Shown here: positions 6,091 to 7,733 of the stretch, in pieces
Layout: every line of letters begins with the position of its first letter
Numbering within the stretch: position 1 is the first letter of the stretch
Notes under the pieces: model-generated
Databases searched by the model: none
What the model saw: only the letters and a program-made list of their open reading frames with translations
Told to the model about the DNA's origin: nothing
From: Methanotrichaceae archaeon
GTDB taxonomy: Archaea > Halobacteriota > Methanosarcinia > Methanotrichales > Methanotrichaceae
Direction of reading: 5' to 3'
DNA length: 7,733 nt
Assembly: GCA_013329455.1 (NCBI GenBank)
Contig: DUKF01000221.1
Coordinates: 1 to 7,733, forward strand
Program-made: the position numbers and the translations under genes

Positions 6091-6130
6091 ATTCGGATGT
6101 GGTGATAAAAGGATCTACCGGGCGGCGCTC
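6091..6130. repeat. 40-bp dispersed repeat, copy 1 (promoter of the QueG-like gene)
   Basis: This 40-bp segment recurs in the same orientation at 7504-7543 with three mismatches (T/G, T/A, A/G), and the similarity ends abruptly on both sides. Copy 1 contains the TATA-like TTTTATC (6104-6110, minus strand) that lies at the right distance for a leaderless transcript of the gene starting at 6078. Confidence 0.75.
6104..6110 (-). promoter_or_regulatory. TATA-like box for the QueG-like gene
   Basis: TTTTATC on the minus strand is 26-32 nt upstream of the ATG at 6078, the spacing expected for a leaderless archaeal transcript. ATATAGTAT (6083-6091) is closer and an alternative AT-rich element, but too near to direct a start before the ATG. 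Confidence 0.45.
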
Positions 6131-6234
6131 TACTGGTTCCCCACGCATCCCTGCCACGCTGTCGGTGTTGGTGGATCGGGGTGCAGGAAAATCCCGGCCG
6201 TGCGCTCGGGGGTGGGCGCGTAGCCAGTCTCGCA

Positions 6235-6399
6235 TCACCTCTGCAATTTCCTCGCGAACGAGACGATGAAGGCAACCCTCATAAACGTCCCGATTACTGC
6301 TTCAATTCCTGTCACTATTTTATAATATCCAACGGGATTATAAAGGGCATAACCAGGGGTCGCAGAAGTTGTGCAGCGACCCAACATTTGGTTGATGTT
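6235..6399 (-). pseudogene. C-terminal remnant of an ion-channel (K+ channel-like) protein
   Basis: The minus frame ending at TGA 6235-6237 reads GYALYNPVGYYKIV, then TGIEAVIGTFMRVAF, then IVSFARKLQR and stop. This resembles the last membrane segment of two-helix potassium-channel proteins of archaea and bacteria, often fused to pentapeptide repeats. There the pore filter TxGYGDI.PVG is followed by a Gly-Glu-Ala helix and ends in a VVFARK-like tail. Here the filter appears as GYALYNPVG, so the GYGD signature is lost, and the frame closes upstream at a TGA (6400-6402). I find no further channel sequence in any minus-strand frame up to 6600. An alternative is a small intact membrane peptide starting at GTG 6315 (26 aa). 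The TATA-like ATTATAAA nearby is explained as former coding sequence. The family match is from memory and moderate. Confidence 0.42.
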
Positions 6400-6530
6400 T
6401 CACCGAGAATACGAAAACGCGGACTCAATTTAGCTCAAGTTTGAAAGTGGAACATGCTTGGTCAGGATCAATAACAAAAACGTTAGCTGACAACTTCATT
6501 AAGATCCGCTCCACAAAACATCAACCAAAT
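6386..6530. repeat. 15-bp perfect inverted repeat bounding 145 bp
   Basis: ATTTGGTTGATGTTT (6386-6400) and its exact reverse complement (6516-6530) enclose 115 nt of AT-rich non-coding DNA. Next to the left arm is a hairpin GGGTCGC/GCGACCC (6357-6363 with 6376-6382, 12-nt loop). There is no transposase and no clear target duplication. It could be a small non-autonomous element, a long-range stem in an RNA, or chance debris. No protein-coding gene is visible from 6400 to the promoter at 6573. Confidence 0.5.
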
Positions 6531-6572
6531 TGGAAGTCAATACCAAAAGTTTCGCCCACATCCTCAGAAAAG

Positions 6573-6617
6573 TTTTTAAATGATCTTGGATAATAATCTA
6601 GTTTATTGTTTTAGGAG
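6573..6617 (+). promoter_or_regulatory. Promoter and Shine-Dalgarno site of the exported-protein gene
   Basis: TTTTTAAAT (6573-6581) is a TATA-like box predicting transcription from about 6603, so the in-frame ATG at 6580 would not be in the message. AGGAG (6613-6617) lies 10 nt before TTG 6628 but only 1 nt before GTG 6619, which favours the TTG start. Confidence 0.55.
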
Positions 6618-6627
6618 AGTGAGAGAG

Positions 6628-7047
6628 TTGAGAAAAAGTTTGCTTTTGGGGCTCGCCCTGGTGGTGAGCGTGATAGCCCTAAACGGAAACGCTTTGGCAG
6701 TCGCCTTAGATACGGAAGCTGCTGCAAGCCATGTGAACGCTGCAACTGGAAACAGCGAGAGCGCCCTCCTTTTGGTCTCGGTCATGGATCCGAAAGGGGC
6801 TCCAGTGAGTGGTCTTGGTCCGTCCAACTTCAAAGTTGACGCCACCATCGTTGCGCCCGGAGGGGCTCTCGTTGACATAACAGAAGCCAACGAGGCTTCA
6901 AGGGCACCTGGATTCTACATAATCGATGTTGTGCCCACGACCTTCAAGGGAACCCAGTATACCTGGAAAACCGGAACCTACCTCTTCGCCGTAACCGTCA
7001 CTAAGGGCGGAGATAGGGGCCAGTCGATAGCGGAAATGGAGATATAA
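6628..7047 (+). CDS. Small exported beta-rich protein, 139 aa
   Basis: This is a secreted or surface protein of unknown function. The N-terminus MRKSLLLGLALVVSVIALN plus GNALAVA is a Sec-type signal peptide. It has a basic start, a hydrophobic core at about residues 4-18 and a likely cleavage after ALA (24) or AVA (26). The mature part (about 113 residues) opens with an Ala/Ser/Asn-rich linker and continues as an immunoglobulin-like beta-sandwich pattern. Its segments are LLLVSVMDPKGAPVSGLGPSNFKV (47-70), TIVAPGGALVDI (73-84), GFYIIDVVP (95-103) and YTWKTGTYLFAVTVTKGGDRGQ (111-132). Proteins with this VxDxxGxPVxGL..FKV layout and a Gly-Thr-Tyr strand are widespread and uncharacterised in bacteria and archaea; no catalytic residues or cysteines are seen. 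The start is TTG 6628, chosen from the TATA and AGGAG positions. It is a single gene; the next recognisable coding material is on the opposite strand. Confidence 0.72.
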   Translation: MRKSLLLGLALVVSVIALNGNALAVALDTEAAASHVNAATGNSESALLLVSVMDPKGAPVSGLGPSNFKVDATIVAPGGALVDITEANEASRAPGFYIIDVVPTTFKGTQYTWKTGTYLFAVTVTKGGDRGQSIAEMEI

Positions 7048-7064
7048 AGCGTATCCGGGTAGAC

Positions 7065-7499
7065 CTACGTTTGCTGATTCTGGCGGCGCTGGCGATGCCA
7101 GCCGAGGCTGATGAGGTCGGCTATCTCACTCGGTTCTGCTCTCCAGACCGCCATACCCTTTGATCCGCTCTTTTTTTGCCAGGTCCTGGAAACGCCTCTG
7201 GATAACAGGTTTAACATTTGACTTAACTTCAGGTTAACTATTTTGACTTCTCGTTTAACTTCTGGCTTTATCCCTAATATGCTATCGATTTGATCTATCA
7301 GCTCGTTTTTATCTGGCACGATTAGGGCGATTATGCACCCCATCGGATCTTTGACGTTAAAATACTGGGAAAATTCATCACGTAAGATATAGGTTTTGGA
7401 TTACCTCGCAGTAGATCATGGCAGCCTGTCACAAAGTCTCTGTAGCCTGAAGGCCAAGTCTAACACTCTCCAGTATCGCCTCTAAAATGAAAATCGGCC
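7065..7499 (-). pseudogene. Decayed minus-strand gene, unrecognised
   Basis: A 92-codon frame from ATG 7343 to TAG 7065 reads MGCIIALIVPDKNELIDQID, SILGIKPEVKREVKIV and NLKLSQMLNLLSRG. This is an amphipathic, possibly coiled stretch, followed by less protein-like text. In frame upstream of that ATG, without a start codon, lies YILRDEFSQYFNVKDP (7344-7391), closed by TAA 7401-7403. In another frame just upstream is MIYCEVIQNLYLT (from ATG 7419). Before it, across a TGA at 7429-7431, comes IFILEAILESVRLGLQATE. Taken together these suggest one gene of about 120-140 codons broken by a stop and a frameshift near 7390-7400. I recognise no family. The segment 7200-7270 has several TTAACTTC-like words that give the Lys/Val/Leu periodicity. 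Alternatively, only the 92-codon ORF is real; there is no convincing promoter or ribosome binding site for it. Confidence 0.35.
7171..7177 (+). terminator. Possible oligo-T terminator downstream of the exported-protein gene
   Basis: A T7 run (preceded by GCTC) lies 124 nt after the stop at 7047. It is the first substantial T run on the plus strand after that gene. A small GCTGGC-GAT-GCCAGC stem (7088-7102) precedes it. The assignment is weak. Confidence 0.25.
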
Positions 7500-7503
7500 G
7501 CCA

Positions 7504-7543
7504 ATTCGGAGGTGGTGAAAAAAGGATCTGCCGGGCGGCGCTC
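7504..7543. repeat. 40-bp dispersed repeat, copy 2
   Basis: This is the second copy of the segment at 6091-6130, in the same orientation, 1.4 kb away, with 37 of 40 positions identical. Here the TATA-like word is changed to TTTTTTC on the minus strand, so promoter function would be weakened. It lies between the decayed gene at 7065-7499 and the partial gene at the right edge. Confidence 0.75.
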
Positions 7544-7546
7544 GGC

Positions 7547-7556
7547 CTTATAAAAG
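7547..7556 (+). promoter_or_regulatory. TATA-box-like element without an assigned gene
   Basis: CTTATAAAAG is close to an ideal archaeal TATA box on the plus strand. No convincing plus-strand gene begins within the following 180 nt, where coding character is on the minus strand. It may be fortuitous or drive a short or antisense RNA. Confidence 0.25.
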
Positions 7557-7569
7557 TCGAAAAGTTATT

Positions 7570-7733
7570 TCATTTGACGAGAGAAGCCAGCAGGTCGTCC
7601 ACGCTGTTAAACCTCTTGCAGTGCCCCATTTGGCACTCCTTTTCGGCCAACAAACAGCTCCTCCGCTATGAACTCCTTGCTGAATTCGCAGCTGGAGTCG
7701 GAGGCGTGCAAGTCGGCTTCATCTCGGCGAGCT
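7570..7733 (-). pseudogene. 3' end of a small cysteine-containing gene, apparently frameshifted (runs off the right edge)
   Basis: Unrecognised family. Entering from the window edge, one minus-strand frame reads ADLHASDSSCEFSKEFIAEE, then LFVGRKGVPNGALQEV, and stops at 7607-7609. Shifting by one base near 7648 gives AEKECQMGHCKRFNS, then VDDLLASLVK, and a stop at 7570-7572. This is clearly more protein-like; its tail recalls the C-termini of small antitoxins or regulators, though too short to assign. The combined product would end ...EELFV-AEKECQMGHC... with three cysteines. Alternatively two genes overlap: the second would be a 27-residue peptide from TTG 7653 with GGAGG (7660-7664) 6 nt upstream. 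The start of the first frame is outside the window, so length and function cannot be judged. Confidence 0.35.

Noticed and set aside
6316..6345. Palindromic TTATAAT...ATTATAA looking like divergent TATA boxes
   Set aside because: The stretch is explained as former coding sequence of the channel-like remnant (YNPVGYYK codons), and no gene begins at the right distance on either strand, apart from a doubtful 26-codon peptide.
7044..7160. Plus-strand frame reading IKRIRVDLRLLILAALAMPA followed by EADEVGYLTRFCSPDRHTL, resembling a signal peptide
   Set aside because: It lacks a normal start codon (ATA where ATG would be needed), is very short, and overlaps a minus-strand frame. It could be a relic of a second exported protein but cannot be supported.
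1..7733. CRISPR array, tRNA or rRNA genes, intact transposase or integrase
   Set aside because: I looked for regularly spaced repeats, cloverleaf-like arms and transposase motifs and saw none. The repeats present are pairs only.

Overview
The window looks like chromosomal DNA of a methanogenic euryarchaeon, most like the Methanotrichaceae (Methanothrix/Methanocrinis). The group is inferred, not proven. Archaeal TATA boxes lie about 25-45 nt upstream of several starts, and some genes have no ribosome binding site and appear leaderless. The aspartate-semialdehyde dehydrogenase is of the archaeal type. There is also an acyl-CoA synthetase and a short QueG-like iron-sulfur protein of a kind common in methanogens. 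The DNA is moderately GC-rich, with AT-rich promoter and intergenic stretches.

Layout from left to right: (1) 1-371, minus strand: the 5' part of asd, cut by the window edge, with a clear TATA box and Shine-Dalgarno site. (2) 628-1182, minus strand: two overlapping unrecognised small genes behind one promoter. The first seems to carry a 1-nt frameshift in an A4 run (873-876); the second has its own GGAGG. (3) 1328-3201, plus strand: the scar of a type I restriction-modification operon. It holds an hsdM N-terminal remnant, an intact AlbA_2/GHKL ATP-binding (Schlafen-like) gene overlapping it by ATGA, a stretch with 11-bp repeats, and an hsdR N-terminal remnant in two frames. Codon choice in the intact gene (Leu mostly CTG, Arg mostly CGN) differs from the archaeal neighbours (CTC, AGG), which fits horizontal transfer. 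(4) 3451-5160, plus: a complete 569-residue acyl-CoA synthetase, probably from a leaderless transcript. (5) 5275-6078, minus: a convergent QueG-like protein with eight cluster-binding cysteines. A T9 run and a 9-bp stem lie between the two genes. (6) 6079-6627: a gene-poor stretch with the decayed C-terminus of an ion-channel-like protein, a 15-bp inverted repeat pair, and one copy of a 40-bp repeat whose second copy is at 7504. (7) 6628-7047, plus: a small exported beta-rich protein starting at TTG. (8) 7048-7733: decayed minus-strand coding pieces and the 3' end of a small cysteine-containing gene, apparently frameshifted, that enters from the right edge.

The intact genes are ordinary single transcription units: lysine/threonine/methionine biosynthesis, acyl activation, a redox protein and an exported protein. 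They are separated by debris. The most interesting part is the degraded restriction-modification island, where only the accessory Schlafen-like ATPase gene has stayed open over about 500 codons while both enzymatic neighbours are reduced to N-terminal stubs. I found no CRISPR array, tRNA, rRNA or intact transposase.
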